Source: Saturnia japonica
Lineage: Eukaryota > Arthropoda > Insecta > Lepidoptera > Saturniidae
Reading direction: 5' to 3'
DNA: 64,000 nt
Assembly (NCBI GenBank): GCA_033032175.1
Contig: CM065321.1
Coordinates: 766,501 to 830,500, forward strand
Position numbers and translations under genes: made by a program. The notes below the pieces were generated by a model. That model saw nothing but the letters and a program-made list of their open reading frames with translations, ran no database searches and had not been told where the DNA came from. Each line of letters opens with the position of its first letter. Position 1 is the first letter of the stretch. Of this stretch, positions 22,901 to 35,000 are shown one piece after another.

Positions 22901-23678
22901 GAATTCTCTACATAATGAAGTGAGGTTGGCTTTTTCCTCTGAATTGAGGTGGTCGGTTCGTATTCGCGATAAGATTTCTTGGAAACGTGCATGTTCATTG
23001 TCGCCGGTAAGTGATATCTGTTCGCTAAATATATGTGCGCATATTGGTTTATTTAGACTAAGAATTATATCGTTATTACTAGGGTTGGATATTTCTATCA
23101 TGCATTTACTATTTTCGGCGGTAGATAGACACTCTGTTATTTTACATCCATTAACTGACTGCTGATTAATTAATACGTCACCTTGAGAAATACTTATAGG
23201 TACTTTAATTATTTGAGTTGACTGTGCAGGAATAATTGACTCAAATAAATTAACAGCTTTAGAATCATACATCTGAATTTTATTGCAAGTGAATTCAGTT
23301 CGTAATGTACGAGTCTGAAGGTCTATTTTAGCTTGCCACTGTTCTAAAAGATTCCATCCTATTAGACCATCAAAATAGTCGTGAAATTTATAAATAAAAT
23401 TTTTATTGGATCATGGCCTTGAAATTCGGAAAGGCAAGGGACTATTATAGAAAATTCGTTCCTGGTAGTTGCATGAATATTTGTGACCTCGAATGGATCA
23501 TAATATAACTCTAAGTGACTAAAATATTTTTCTACAATTTCCGGACTGATAAATGATTGGTTGGCACCAGTGTCAATAAGTAATTTTAATGGTGGATTTT
23601 GAATTTGAATATAAGGGAGTTGTCTTTTACCCTGTAAGTGTAATTCTATTCTGGGGAGCTCGAACTCGGATCCCCCTG
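19919..23678 (-). pseudogene. G1 pol (protease-RT-RNase H-integrase), one frameshift
   Basis: The minus-strand frame begins in the -1 frame at the gag 3' end with an aspartic protease (LLIDTGANQSFI). It is interrupted by a one-base shortfall in a T-run at 23400-23404, then runs open to 19919. In the 1117-codon part from ATG 23272: RT with YQDD at 311-314, RNase H with TTDASN near 459-464 and TDHKPLQWL, an integrase zinc region (HRGINE...CVIC), then the D-D-E core (HADVV, TDRGTEFT, NGMIERFHSTL). Apart from the T-run every domain looks intact, so the break is either a very young mutation or a homopolymer base-calling error. Confidence 0.88.
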
Positions 23679-24794
23679 AAAATTTTGATCATAATCTTGT
23701 TCAAAGTTTTCAGTTTCGTCATACGGTGTACAGTCTTCGTGGAAATATTGTGTGTAATCTGTGTCGTAATAATCATAGTTATAAGGTTCATTCGCTTCAT
23801 TTAAGTTAACCTGTCTTTTGTCAGTTTGTCCAGTCAAAGGTAAATTTCGGGCTACTGGGTGACTTATGCCACTCATAGGTACAGGTAAGTTTGATCGGCC
23901 TTGCTGAAAATTGCCACGAGGGGGAATTTTGAAACCGGTAGACATATCAGAACGTGGTAACGCTCTCATTACCTGTTGTGTTCGCGAAGGTCCTTGATAT
24001 TGAGGTCGGAACATAGGCTGTGGTGCAGCGTTCACATTATGAGGACTCTGTTTAACGTAAGGATTATTGTTAAAAATGTTCGGATTAAAAATAGGCTTAT
24101 TTTGGTTAGTTGACGATTGGAGGAAGTTTTGTTGCGGTAAATTCAAAGGCTTTTGATAACTAGTAGGTAAATGAGTTCTCCTAGGGTTTCTTGATTGAAC
24201 GTTTTGATTCTGTAAGTATACTACATTTATTTCTTCCTGTGCTAATTCAAGAGCTTTTTCTAATGTCTCCGGACGCATGCATCTTACGCGCGATCCAATC
24301 GGTTCGTGCAAACCTCGCGTAAAGGTTTGTAACGCTAATTTATTATAAAGTTTTCGCTTAGCTTCTACTGTGGTTGTAACTGAATCGTGTAACTGAATGT
24401 ATGTCATAATAGTACTAAGCGTGTTCTGTACGCGTTCATAAAATACGTTGGGCGTATCGATACCTTGGGTCAATTGAGATAAATCTGTATATAATGAACA
24501 TTCGTCTCTGTGATCCGAGATACTATTAACTAAGGTATTTCGAATTCCTTGCCAGTTATCCGGGATACCGTTGGTAGCTAAAGTTCTGGCGGCAGAACCA
24601 GTAATTTTATTAATTATTCCGTTCAGTAAAGCTGCCGTAACTAATTGATTTTCTGGGCGAACATACTCTAAAACTAAGTTGTCACATATGTTTAAAAATC
24701 TAACTAAGACATGAGAATTTCCGTCAAACTCCGGTACTAATCTAAGGGCTTTCCAAATGTTGTCAATGACAACGCTATTATCGGATTGAGCCAT
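23646..24794 (-). CDS. G1 gag
   Basis: 382 codons, starting MAQSDNSVVIDNIWKALRLV and ending in an acidic, Ser-rich tail. The N-terminal half is helical with RFLNICDNLV and VRCMRPETLEKALELAQEE, a gypsy-type capsid. The C-terminal half is Asn/Gln/Pro/Arg-rich and lacks a CCHC knuckle, as in Drosophila gypsy-group errantiviruses. It should assemble the particle that packages element RNA. Pol follows in the -1 frame. Confidence 0.88.
   Translation of the reverse strand: MAQSDNSVVIDNIWKALRLVPEFDGNSHVLVRFLNICDNLVLEYVRPENQLVTAALLNGIINKITGSAARTLATNGIPDNWQGIRNTLVNSISDHRDECSLYTDLSQLTQGIDTPNVFYERVQNTLSTIMTYIQLHDSVTTTVEAKRKLYNKLALQTFTRGLHEPIGSRVRCMRPETLEKALELAQEEINVVYLQNQNVQSRNPRRTHLPTSYQKPLNLPQQNFLQSSTNQNKPIFNPNIFNNNPYVKQSPHNVNAAPQPMFRPQYQGPSRTQQVMRALPRSDMSTGFKIPPRGNFQQGRSNLPVPMSGISHPVARNLPLTGQTDKRQVNLNEANEPYNYDYYDTDYTQYFHEDCTPYDETENFEQDYDQNFQGDPSSSSPE
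23679..23685 (-). promoter_or_regulatory. Candidate -1 ribosomal frameshift heptamer of G1
   Basis: On the minus strand the gag codons CAA AAT TTT place the heptamer A-AAT-TTT (XXXYYYZ) eleven sense codons before the gag stop. Slipping back one base enters exactly the frame that contains the protease. No pseudoknot was assessed. Confidence 0.65.
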
Positions 24795-25172
24795 TTCAGT
24801 TTCTGGAATTTCCGATACACTACTAAATCTTAAATTATCTATAATAGTGTGCCGCTGATCCGGCTTTATAACCCAATTTTTCCCTGGGAAAAAAATTTTG
24901 GCTATTAAAATATACTACTAGGTTAAATTATAGAGGATGATCTATTACCAGGATAGGGAATAGCAACCAATAGGATATGTGTAACTAAATCTAAACTCAC
25001 AGAAGGTTCTGCATATCTGGTCTCATCGATGATTGGATAATGTCCTCCTTAGCAACAGCAGGTTCTGTCGACTCCTTCGACGGCCTCCTCGTAGATTCTT
25101 AAAGATAGTCACCGCGTCGACGAAACGACTATCGGGCGGGAATCGAAGTTAGATCCCGCAAACCAACGCGAC

Positions 25173-25191
25173 TATCCTACCGACTGCGCCA
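25173..25191 (-). promoter_or_regulatory. G1 primer-binding site
   Basis: The minus strand reads TGGCGCAGTCGGTAGG directly at the inner end of the 5' LTR, overlapping its last T, as in the 17.6/297 group (tRNA-Ser-type primer by recollection of that group). Confidence 0.75.
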
Positions 25192-25491
25192 ATTACGTAG
25201 TTGACCGTCCGTAGGAGGTTTTTAAAAGGCAATTTTTAGTCCTTTACAAAACTTATAATAAAAAATTAATTAATTACAATATATAAATCTTAAACTAAGG
25301 TGTGAACCTCCAAGCTCAGGCGATCGAGCGAGATTCTTCTTCCGTCATTCTTTCATTGTCCCACGAAGTGTTCATTTCGCCTGGTCAGCGATTTCCGATA
25401 ATTTCACGTGGGAACTTGCATTGTAATCTGAGTCCGCGTTACCAGGTTCTGGGTGGTCGAGTACGTTGGGTAGATAGGACAGTAGGTAACA
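25191..25491 (-). repeat. G1 5' LTR
   Basis: 301 bp, one substitution away from the 3' LTR. It should hold the element promoter; no TATA box was assigned. Confidence 0.95.
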
Positions 25492-25495
25492 TACG

Positions 25496-25560
25496 TGTGG
25501 GTGTTACATATTTATATATGTATGTATATTAATATATTTATTTATTTACGCAAATTATAA
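25496..25560 (+). mobile_element. SINE tail, right of G1
   Basis: Continuation of the SINE interrupted at 18521: gtgggtgttacatatttat followed by an AT-rich tail with TATGTA/TTTA units. Confidence 0.55.
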
Positions 25561-25586
25561 TAAACTCGGTACTTCCAGGACTTGAT

Positions 25587-25885
25587 CTATCTTGACTTTT
25601 TTTATACAACTAAGGTGGTAATCAAGCTTAGGGTCCAACTGATGGCAAACGGTTACCGTAAGCCTGTGAAAGACTTACACACGATCGCTTATAACACCAG
25701 AGCTTATTGTGATCTATATCACTAGCGCGTTGCCCACCCTGAATCCTCTTCCTCAAAGGAAACCCCTATTCACCGCAGAAACAACACAAGTTTATTTGGC
25801 TGCGATCTTCTACAGGGTGGAGGTTCTCCAGTTGGGCTGCTCCATATAGAGATTTTTTGTGTCCTAACATAGAGGTGTTATGTTC
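25587..25885 (+). repeat. Dispersed repeat family (copy 1)
   Basis: Shares 'aactaaggtggtaatcaagctt', 'ctgcgatcttctacagggtgg' and 'gttgggctgctcc' with 61300-61545 and, in part, 62360-62490. No ORF and no clear pol III boxes; class unknown. Confidence 0.55.
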
Positions 25886-26474
25886 TAGGTGTAATAATAA
25901 TAAAGACTTTATAATCAAAATGGACGCTATAATTATATAGCGGTAGAATGAGGAAGTTAGAATGTTTGTTAACTCACCTATTCGGATTCCATTACCTCGG
26001 GCTGTCAGATGATAATGAAACAGTAAATCAGGTGTTCCCAGTACACAGAAGGCGCTATCGCACGCGGCTCACGTGGCCTCCCGACGGGTTCCACTCCAAG
26101 CGGAATTAAGAGATGGAATGTTTTACGTGAACTATTTATTAACGTGAGGCCATTTAACCCGCGACTGGGCATTCACGATTTGATTAATATTGATTTTTGA
26201 AGCAATAATCCATTATTGTATTGTTAAATATAGATAAAATTACTGCACTTGTAATGCGAGAAAAAGGGCAACCATAGATAGCATGGCATTTTCTAATACC
26301 AAACCGGATAATTATCATTCTCTAATTGTTTATAGCTAAATATCTGAAAAAACCTTTGGATTTTTCATTGTATCGTTCTTCGATTACACTTTTACCTAAC
26401 ATTAAGTATGTTTTGACGCTAGATTATAAAATAACGTTTAAAAAACGTTTGTAATTTTGTCCAATCACAGAGCA
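25886..26474. other. Intergenic stretch, nothing recognised
   Basis: A GC-richer patch lies at 26030-26110; otherwise AT-rich with no supported feature. Confidence 0.45.
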
Positions 26475-26830
26475 TGAAGTCATGCTGGCGCAGTGGTAGC
26501 ATGTATGAACTCCGCGTCGATCGATATGAGTTCGAATCTCTGCAATGAACCCGAGCTTATGGTGAAGGAAAATATCGTGATGAAACCCTAACACATGGTA
26601 GTGCGGCCTTTTCTAATGCCCGCGAGGCTACCTACCACCCTCAAGTTAAAAATCTGTCGCCAAACAAATATAGGTCTGATCCGGCAGCTAGACTTATGAA
26701 CCTATCTTTCAGTGGGCTTAGTGTGCTACCATCTCGGGCCACATCGTCACTTAAGATCAACTGAGATAGTGACCAGAATGCTAAAACCTATAACGATGTA
26801 AAAAGACTGGAAAATTATCACTAGCCTAAA
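26475..26830 (+). mobile_element. tRNA-derived SINE (family 2, copy 1)
   Basis: A box ggcgcagtggtagcatg and B box gagttcgaatc, followed by a body with gtgatgaaaccctaacacat, cctcaagttaaaaatctgtcgcc and gccacatcgtcacttaag. Parts of the same body occur near 52320-52560 and, badly eroded, near 56620-56800. It lies between the 3' ends of the two P450 genes. Confidence 0.75.
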
Positions 26831-27934
26831 CTTAAATCTGGACGATAAATGATAAGAAAAATTGGCATCGCTAATTTAGGGGCCCCTTTCTCGAGGGCAT
26901 TTTCCTTCGTATCAAAGCGTGGACTCCTCCTTGTAACTGATACTACTAAATTAATTACGAATTCTACCTGATATTATATTTATCTCACGGAATATAAATC
27001 AATCACATCTTAATAATAAACCTACACAATGTTACAATTAAGATCACTATATATTATAGAGCTTTTTATGTAATTCTATTATAATTATGAATAAATGTTG
27101 GGCACAGTTAAATTTGATTTTTGACATTGATGTGGTTAAGCATGGTCACACATTAAACCTAGGGTATTATAGGCTTTCGAGACTTTCTAAAAACTCTTAA
27201 ATGCAGCTGCCAAAAAAAGTAATAGTTATTAGGAACAGATCCTGAAAATAGGAGATAATTGTGAAACCGAAAATATATAATTTATTACGAGGATGAAAAT
27301 CTGCAAGATTTTTTAAACTTATCAATCGTAATCCAACATCTGATTGAACATTTATATTCCTCTACTACCGAACAAACTTTCTGTCCTTTTTTTAATTAGT
27401 ACAGGCGTACAGTCCCCCTTTTTATTGGCAACTGCTGGGTTAAACAACGTCATATAAGTCTTCAACCTTGTCCAAGATCAGTCACAGATAGGTTTGCTTA
27501 TCGTCTTCGACTGCATTATTACTTGGAATTGCTTATAAATAGTCATGTGGCCACTGTAGGCATTTACGATTAGATAAACTGCATGCAACCACTTCCTACG
27601 TGAGAAGAAATGAAAAGAAATCAATTCAAGTTAATGGAGCGATGATGACTCGGTAATCATGTGAGTCCTATGATAAACCTGAGCTTTGGAAAAGGAAAAT
27701 ATCCTTATAATACTAAAAAATATTAGCAGGTCATTGTATAATGCCAACATGGCTAACTAATACTGTCAAATTGAAAAAAATTCTCGCAGCGTCTAAGTGT
27801 ATTCCGGCAACGTCACTTGACCACCAGACTTGTTCAGCCTTAGCGTGTTACCATCTTAATCCATATCGTAACCTTCTATACAATTCATAAAATTGAAGTA
27901 TCTGTTTGTAATGTCAAAATAACAGTTTCTTACT
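26831..27934. other. Intergenic stretch, nothing recognised
   Basis: No reading frame over 60 codons and no repeat relationship was seen. Confidence 0.45.
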
Positions 27935-28339
27935 AAATATATATGAAAGATTTTTTTTTTAAATTTTGTGTCTGTTTGTTCCGGGTAATCTCTGAAACAG
28001 CTGGACTGATTTTGACGGGACTTTCACTGATAGATAGCTGGTGATATAGGGAGTAATTAAGGCTACTTTTATTTTAGAAAGAGAATTAGGGTTTGTCACA
28101 AATTAAAAAAATCTGGTAATGGTGAATCAATTCGGACGCTTAAATGGCTTATGCTGAGTAAACCATAAGAGATATAGCAAATTAATGTACTACAAAAAAG
28201 TCCGACAAAGTATACATCTATCTTCTAAGGAACACCCACAATAAGCATTTTTTTTCTTTTTAAAATAGCCGAGAGCGGAGGAGCAAGATTCGCACGGGCA
28301 TTCTGTAGTCCACGTGAGCGAAGCCACGGACACAGCTAG
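27935..28339 (+). mobile_element. Helitron-like element
   Basis: Internal tract 'ctctgaaacagctggactgattttgac' followed by 'agggagtaattaaggctac', then a GC-rich stem 'cacgtgagcgaagccacgg' and end cacagCTAG|T at 28339. The 5' border is approximate. Confidence 0.6.
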
Positions 28340-29023
28340 TATGTAATAAAAAGGCTAAGTTTTAAAGACAGCTTTCATTAAAATTGGAAGAACATTGTAT
28401 TCACCTCTTAGATTTATCTACGTTAACAATGTAATACATAACAACGTAATTTTTTAATTGTACAAGCCGGATTAATTATTCTACCCTCGTCTTACAGGGA
28501 TAATTAATAATTAACTCACGGCCGACAACATGGACCTTGATTAATTTTGTGTTTGTCTCATTTATGTAATTCAGTTACTTAAATTTAGGATTCACAGTCG
28601 TACGTTATAGTATCGAACCGTGTATTGGGCAATAGTTATTTTGGTCTAAAATAAAAAAAAAATTACGTTAGGAAAAAAAAATTATAATCAAGACTTCATA
28701 AAACAGCGATTAAAATAAAATTCGAAGCACAATGTAGAATTAGAAGGAATGATATTCAGTTTCGATGAGTGGACCAAACAGCATCTCGCATATAATGAAG
28801 ACACAGTTACTTGAACTTAATTCTTAGGTACATTATTTTAGTTTAAAAAATGAAGTATATTCTAGTTTAAATAAAAAAAAGCACACCGCTGATGCTTTTC
28901 ATATAAAATTTAAAGATATCTACTATGTTAATATACAATAATTTACACTAATGTAACCTCACTATCTTGGAATAAAAGATACCTAGTATTTACTCGTCTT
29001 TACATAATAGGATCGAATATACT
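28340..29023. other. Gene B 3' UTR and spacer
   Basis: Downstream of gene B on the minus strand. No AATAAA was seen within the first 100 bp past the stop; otherwise AT-rich with no feature. Confidence 0.45.
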
Positions 29024-32000
29024 TCAGCTATTTCTATAAATGAATTTAAGTGATATCCTCTGTTCAGGCATGAGGAACATTCCCTTCTTTTCGACCTGGA
29101 CTTCATCCGGTTTGGGCGTCGTGGCCAGTGGAACAACCCTGTAGTGTAGAAAGAGTGCAGAGAGTGCGTAACGCATCGTTTGATATCCAAAACGCATACC
29201 TGTTAAGAAAAATCAAATCGCAAATCAAGTTAAGTGTTCGGTGAAAATTTATATATTGGAGAATAAGTTCAAATTTGGATGATAGAGTTATTAAAAGAGA
29301 AAAAAGGTCATAAATATGAAGGGCCTTTATCATTTGTCACACGTCTGAACTCGTGATTTCCTTGAACATATTTTGCATTATTGGTAGGTGTGTTACAAAA
29401 AATAATATTATACAAAATTTACGAAGAGTTCAATTGTAGATTTATATGACTAATATTAAACATACAAATGCTAAAATAAAATTTTTATATTACCAGTTAA
29501 GGAAAAAAATGCATAACGCATCTACTTTTCGGCGTTTAAAATCGTCAATATTTCATAAGTTTAACTACTATATTTATCTATTATTTTATTACTATTACTT
29601 ATCTTTCAAAAATCTCCTTAATCAAATATTCAGTCGGTGGATAAAATATTAATACCTATACATCTTCTGGGGCCTTCTCCAAAAGGTAAATAACTGTAGG
29701 ACTTGATATTGCCCTCGTTTTGAGGCAGGAACCTTTCAGGGTCGAACTTTTCAGGTTCCGGGAAATAATCAGGGTCCCAGTGCATGCCTATTGCGTTGAT
29801 ATAAACGGGAGTGCCAGCTGGAATGGTTAGTTCCTCACTGACCGCGTAATCAGTGGTGGCTATCCTGTCAAGCCAGCCCATAGATGGAAACTTTCTTAAT
29901 GTTTCTGAAAGTGATACTTTACATTTTACAAACACGACTTTAAGAATTACTAATGGACAGTGAAGATATGATCGACAATTTACTTCGTTTAACCAACAAA
30001 TAAAGATTTAATCTTAGCTTGAAGAACTAAATAACACATGAATCAAATGTTGCTATTTATATAGTGCGAATTAAAAACTTTCCAACATTCTGTATTTTGA
30101 TAATAGGACGAAGTTGATGAGCGTATTTCTAATCGAGTCTTCTCGAAGACAAGAAAGATTTTACAAGTGATGATTCTAATTGGTATTTTCATCAATTCAA
30201 CAATATATTTCTTAGCAATTATCCATATTCCTAATCAACTCTCTTTCTTTGATCTTTAACATTTTCTGATATAGTTAAAACATATTGATTTCATAAGAAC
30301 TTTCTACTTTTATAAAAAAGAAAACTTTCGCCGCCTTACAAACACAGAACAGTTTAGTCTTACGAGGAGTCTTTTGATAGGATTATTTTTTTTTTAATTT
30401 ACTCACCTTTGATGACTGCGTTTAAGTACGGTAGTTCAGCCAAAGTTGTCGGATCAAAATTCTTGTCTCCCAACTTCTGTCTGGCTTCTAATAACTCATT
30501 ATATAACGTATCCTGAAATTATTCCACTCTGCTCACTATTCAATATCAGAGATAAAGTTGAAAAGAGTTTTACTTATATAAAGTTAACTAAATTAAATCT
30601 GTTTTCAAATAGTAAATAAGATATACCTGCATTATCGAATTTTGTGCTAACTCTAATATCGCCCACGTAATTGCTGAACCAGAAGTATCAAAGCCACCGA
30701 CCAAGAAGATCATGGCTTGAGCCAAAATAAGGTCCTCGCTAATCTCTGAAAATGACATAATTAGTTTTTTTTTAATGACCGAGACTAAACAAAAATCTAA
30801 ATCTTTGAAATAGTTTAGATCGAAAGAGAAACAAAACTTTATAATCAAACACGGCATTTAGTATTGCACTACATTTGACATAAATCAATGAATCTCGAAA
30901 TAAATATAACATACCTTCGCCACCTTGAAAGGCTTCGTTCCTAATCTTAAGTAGAGCATCGAGAAGATCACTGGGCTCTTTTATTGTTCTTTGGGGACCG
31001 CCTCGTTTTTCCGTTACAATGTGTATAATATGCCTCAGGAACTCAGTTGTCTTTTTTGGAAATAATGAAAGACTGAAAGAGGAATTTACAAAAATTTATG
31101 TACAATATTCCCATAACATAATTTACAATTCAGGTACGAAGTAAATCTAAGCTTAATACAATACTGTCCAAAATATCATCAAATAGGAGTCATATAAATA
31201 CTAATTTAAATACTTGTTTATCAACCACCGATCAAGCTTCACCAGCACGTCTGTTAAAAATAATGAAGGTAGTTGAAGATTGTCGTCTTCAGAGAATATA
31301 AGTAAGAGTTTAATAAAATATTTTACCCCAACCAATCAACCAGCTCTGGTAAGAAGAAGATACTGGACCAAGATAGTCCTCTATGTACGTTAAAAGTCAT
31401 CAACTCTCTTGTAATCTTCCTCATGGTGCTGTCTCCAATGCGTGTGGCTTCACTGGAGACACCGAACGCAGCTTCGCCGATGACATCCGTTGTAAAGTCA
31501 GTACACACCATCTATAATATTTAAATAATTTTATCAAAGGCTAGCTTATTAGACTTATTGAACATATCTTTGTCTCATCATCAACCTCGAACAATATACT
31601 GCTTTTTCCAATTTTCCCAGGATCTATACATCCGTTTTCCGAGCACAACATAAATATCAATGTTTTACAGTAGTATTAATTTTCGTCTTCTAGAAGTTTT
31701 TGGTTAATTATGCATCTTTCGTTCCACATATTTTCATAAAGAAAAGAGTAAACTCTGCACTGCTGATCACATAAGACCTGGATAATTTCTAGGACATGTA
31801 GAAGATTATCAAGATAATTCTCTGATTAATTTTATTACAGCGCAAATTCATCCAATATGAACTAAAAATAAAATCAATATTTTGTCATAATTATCACAGA
31901 AAGTTACCCTCAGGTTTTTTATATAACCCTGATGCATGTCCTTCTCGATTCGTTTCACCAGATCCGCTGTCTTCCTAATTGTCAGGTCCTGTAGAGCTCG

Positions 32001-35000
32001 GAGTTTGGAAGCAGTGAATACTATCGACAAACGTCGCCTAATGGAAGACCAAACGGGTTCCTGGAAAAATTTAAGTGATCACGTATTATTTTCTGTCCAT
32101 CTCTGTAAACATTAGTCAAACATATGTGATTTATTAAGAAATTATATTTGTAGATTCACTATGAAATTAAATCTTCTTAAAACTGGATAGTAGAAAATGT
32201 GGCAACTGAAGTTTGTCAGAATGTTGAGAAAAGAAAGAAAGAAAGAAAAAAAAGCATTTATTCGACAATAAACACCACACACATTAAATGAAATAAAAAC
32301 CAAAACAAACAAATTGAAACAATAAATGAAGTGTTGCATGAGGTCGAATAGATCACTGTCTCAGCATAATGCCTGCAGGCCTACAAGCGCAAGCACTGCA
32401 GGGCTGATATTCCGACAGACGGACGGACTCACGGATGAACTAACACAACAACAATTTAACTCCCAACTGTATACTGTTTTTATACATATACATATATACT
32501 ATATAATTATAACCCATACGCTTCAAGAAAGTCTGCCCATCACTTGAGAAAAAGAATTTAGATATCTACTGAGCCAACATAATTAAATTGCATAGTAAAT
32601 TAATTCTGGCAACAATAACAAATATTTTTCAAATTACGAAACGAAACGTCATCGTAATATTTCGAATAGGAGGTGGTATGTTGTTCCAGCACTTAGCAGG
32701 CTGCATATCTAATAGAACCACGAAAAGCCGTAACTTAAGTAATGTAACTTAAGTTTCGGAATTAGTCATAATATATTCAATTGCCAGGAGAACTTCACAG
32801 TAATAATTACTTGAGCACAAGAGTCATACCAAAGTAGTAAATATACAATTTGTATTTATATTTTTACTCACATCGACGAGAAACAAGGTTTGAGCACCCA
32901 CAGGATCCGTCTTCCCAGAACTGAGAAACCTATTCTTGAAGATGTCAAAGTCTTTCACGAGGACTCTGCGAGCTATCTCCGGCGAGTTGATGATTAAAGC
33001 TGGACGCCAGAATAGCCAGATACCAATGTAAGGTGATTTGATGTCTTGATAAATTTTCTTCATGAATAATGCCTGATAAAACATAAACATTAACGTACCT
33101 TTCAGAATTTGTGAATTTCATGTGCCTTTGGCGGAATTAACTATAATATCGAGTTACCGTCAACACAGTTTTCGTACCATGCATGTCTCACTTTGAATAC
33201 ATATAATGATACTGCTAAGGTATTAAAAAAAACATCCCTATGGTGCAACTGTTAAGACTTCTATAGTCCTTTCAGCAAAATAACATAACACTCACAAATC
33301 CCCAATTAATACAATAATTCATCCCATAAGATAATGTACCAAAGTGATTCGGAGAGAATAATAGCTAATGGCGAGTCCTATTTAACAAAAGATGGTAAAA
33401 TCAAAACTGCTGCTATACCATTTCCATTTCTTTATTTTCTCGATGACAGCTCCTGTGTAAACTTTAACGAGCGTCTTTTTTACATTATATATGCATTATT
33501 TTATAAAAATATGACGTTTACACACGTACAAGGTTATACCAGGGTCGGAGAAATCGATAGGGATTGAGCTATATCGATAAACGTAACACGATAACAGACC
33601 CGATATTTTTTTACAAAATTTAAGAAACTGTACAAATTTATTAAATAATATTATATTTCATTACAATATGTTACACGTAATAATTCTTGAGTGATAATGC
33701 CAACTTCTTCAAAACTTTCGAAGCTGTTATAAAATAAGTAGGTATAGATAGGTACTTGACAATGAAACGAAATAATTATAACGACAGGTAATCTTTATTT
33801 ATTTATTTTAATCAAAATCTGATGAATCGTCCCTGTCACTCGATGATTATTACTTATTTGGTCACAACACTACAACTATCAAATTAGAACTTTCATGGAA
33901 AAAATAAAGAAATGGAAATAGTATAAGGTTATGAATATTAAATTTGGGTTAGTACATATTATACCTTTTTTGTGGAGTAGAGATGCTCTATTCAACTTCT
34001 AAAAGGCACTAAAAAGCAACATTTAAGAAAGTTAAAATAAAAATTAAACTTTACATAAGAGACCCATCATAAATATTGAAGTTAAAGATGTTGAAAATGT
34101 TACCTGACGGAAAAATTATAGCAGATCCGATACATAAGCTAAGCTAAGCTAGCGGAAATCAAATCTTTAATGTCGCTGAACCCTGGAACACGCAAAAGGT
34201 CTATGAACGATATCGTCTCTAATAAGTCAAGGCACCATACACCGATATCTTGAAAATAATATTATTTTATACTTCGTAAACGACCCAGTTACTCATAGTT
34301 GAATGCCACTAACATTGCATGCCACGACCCCGTACACGATAATTCCGCGGTAATAATAATAATTTTCATCTCGTAATTATTATTTTTTTTCTCATTTGTT
34401 TCTTTATTTACATTGTCAACTCTTATAGCCAATCAAATAAGTAATGACACATAATTCCCATTAATTAATATTTATTTTTATTATTATGTCAACATCCGAT
34501 AGTGATACATCTTTCTATTCTGCAAATGTTTCTGTTAGCTCGTCTGATAACTGCAGTTATTGTTCTGTGACCGAACCCCTTGGTGACATTTTACGACAAA
34601 GCTTGAATCGACAATCAAACCGGTTGTTTAATGTTTGTCACATCAATGCTCAAAGTCTGCCAAGTCATTATAGTGATTGCCTAGAAGCGTTTTCAGATAC
34701 AAACGTTCATGCCATCCTGATTTCTGAGAGTTGGCTCAAACCTCATTTATCTTCTACCATGTATTCGCTCCCTGGTTTTGTTCTTATTCGTAACGACCGC
34801 GTCGATAGAAGAGACGGTGGGGTCGCTATATATCTCCGTAGCGATTTGTCGTATAAAATTGTTAAATTATCTTCTTCTCAGCATCTTGCTTCTGTGGAGT
34901 ATCTTTTTCTAGAGGTTTGTGTCAGAGGAGTTAAAACCTTAATCGGTGTTACTTATTGTCCCTTTTTCATAGATTACTTTACTGACCTTGAGCCAGTTCT

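Larger units (their letters stand above)
18526..25491 (-). mobile_element. G1: full-length gypsy/errantivirus-like LTR retrotransposon
   Basis: 6966 bp with 301-bp LTRs at both ends that differ at one position (18810 region, G versus A), flanked by the 4-bp target duplication TACG (18522-18525 and 25492-25495). The minus-strand order is LTR, primer-binding site, gag, -1 shift, protease-RT-RNase H-integrase, truncated env, polypurine tract, LTR. Near-identical LTRs mean very recent insertion. One single-base loss in the pol frame and a shortened env suggest the copy is defective. It landed in a SINE between the two P450 genes. Confidence 0.95.

Noticed and set aside
33334..33567. 77-codon plus-strand frame
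   Set aside because: No homology, no splice context, AT-rich; within chance expectation.
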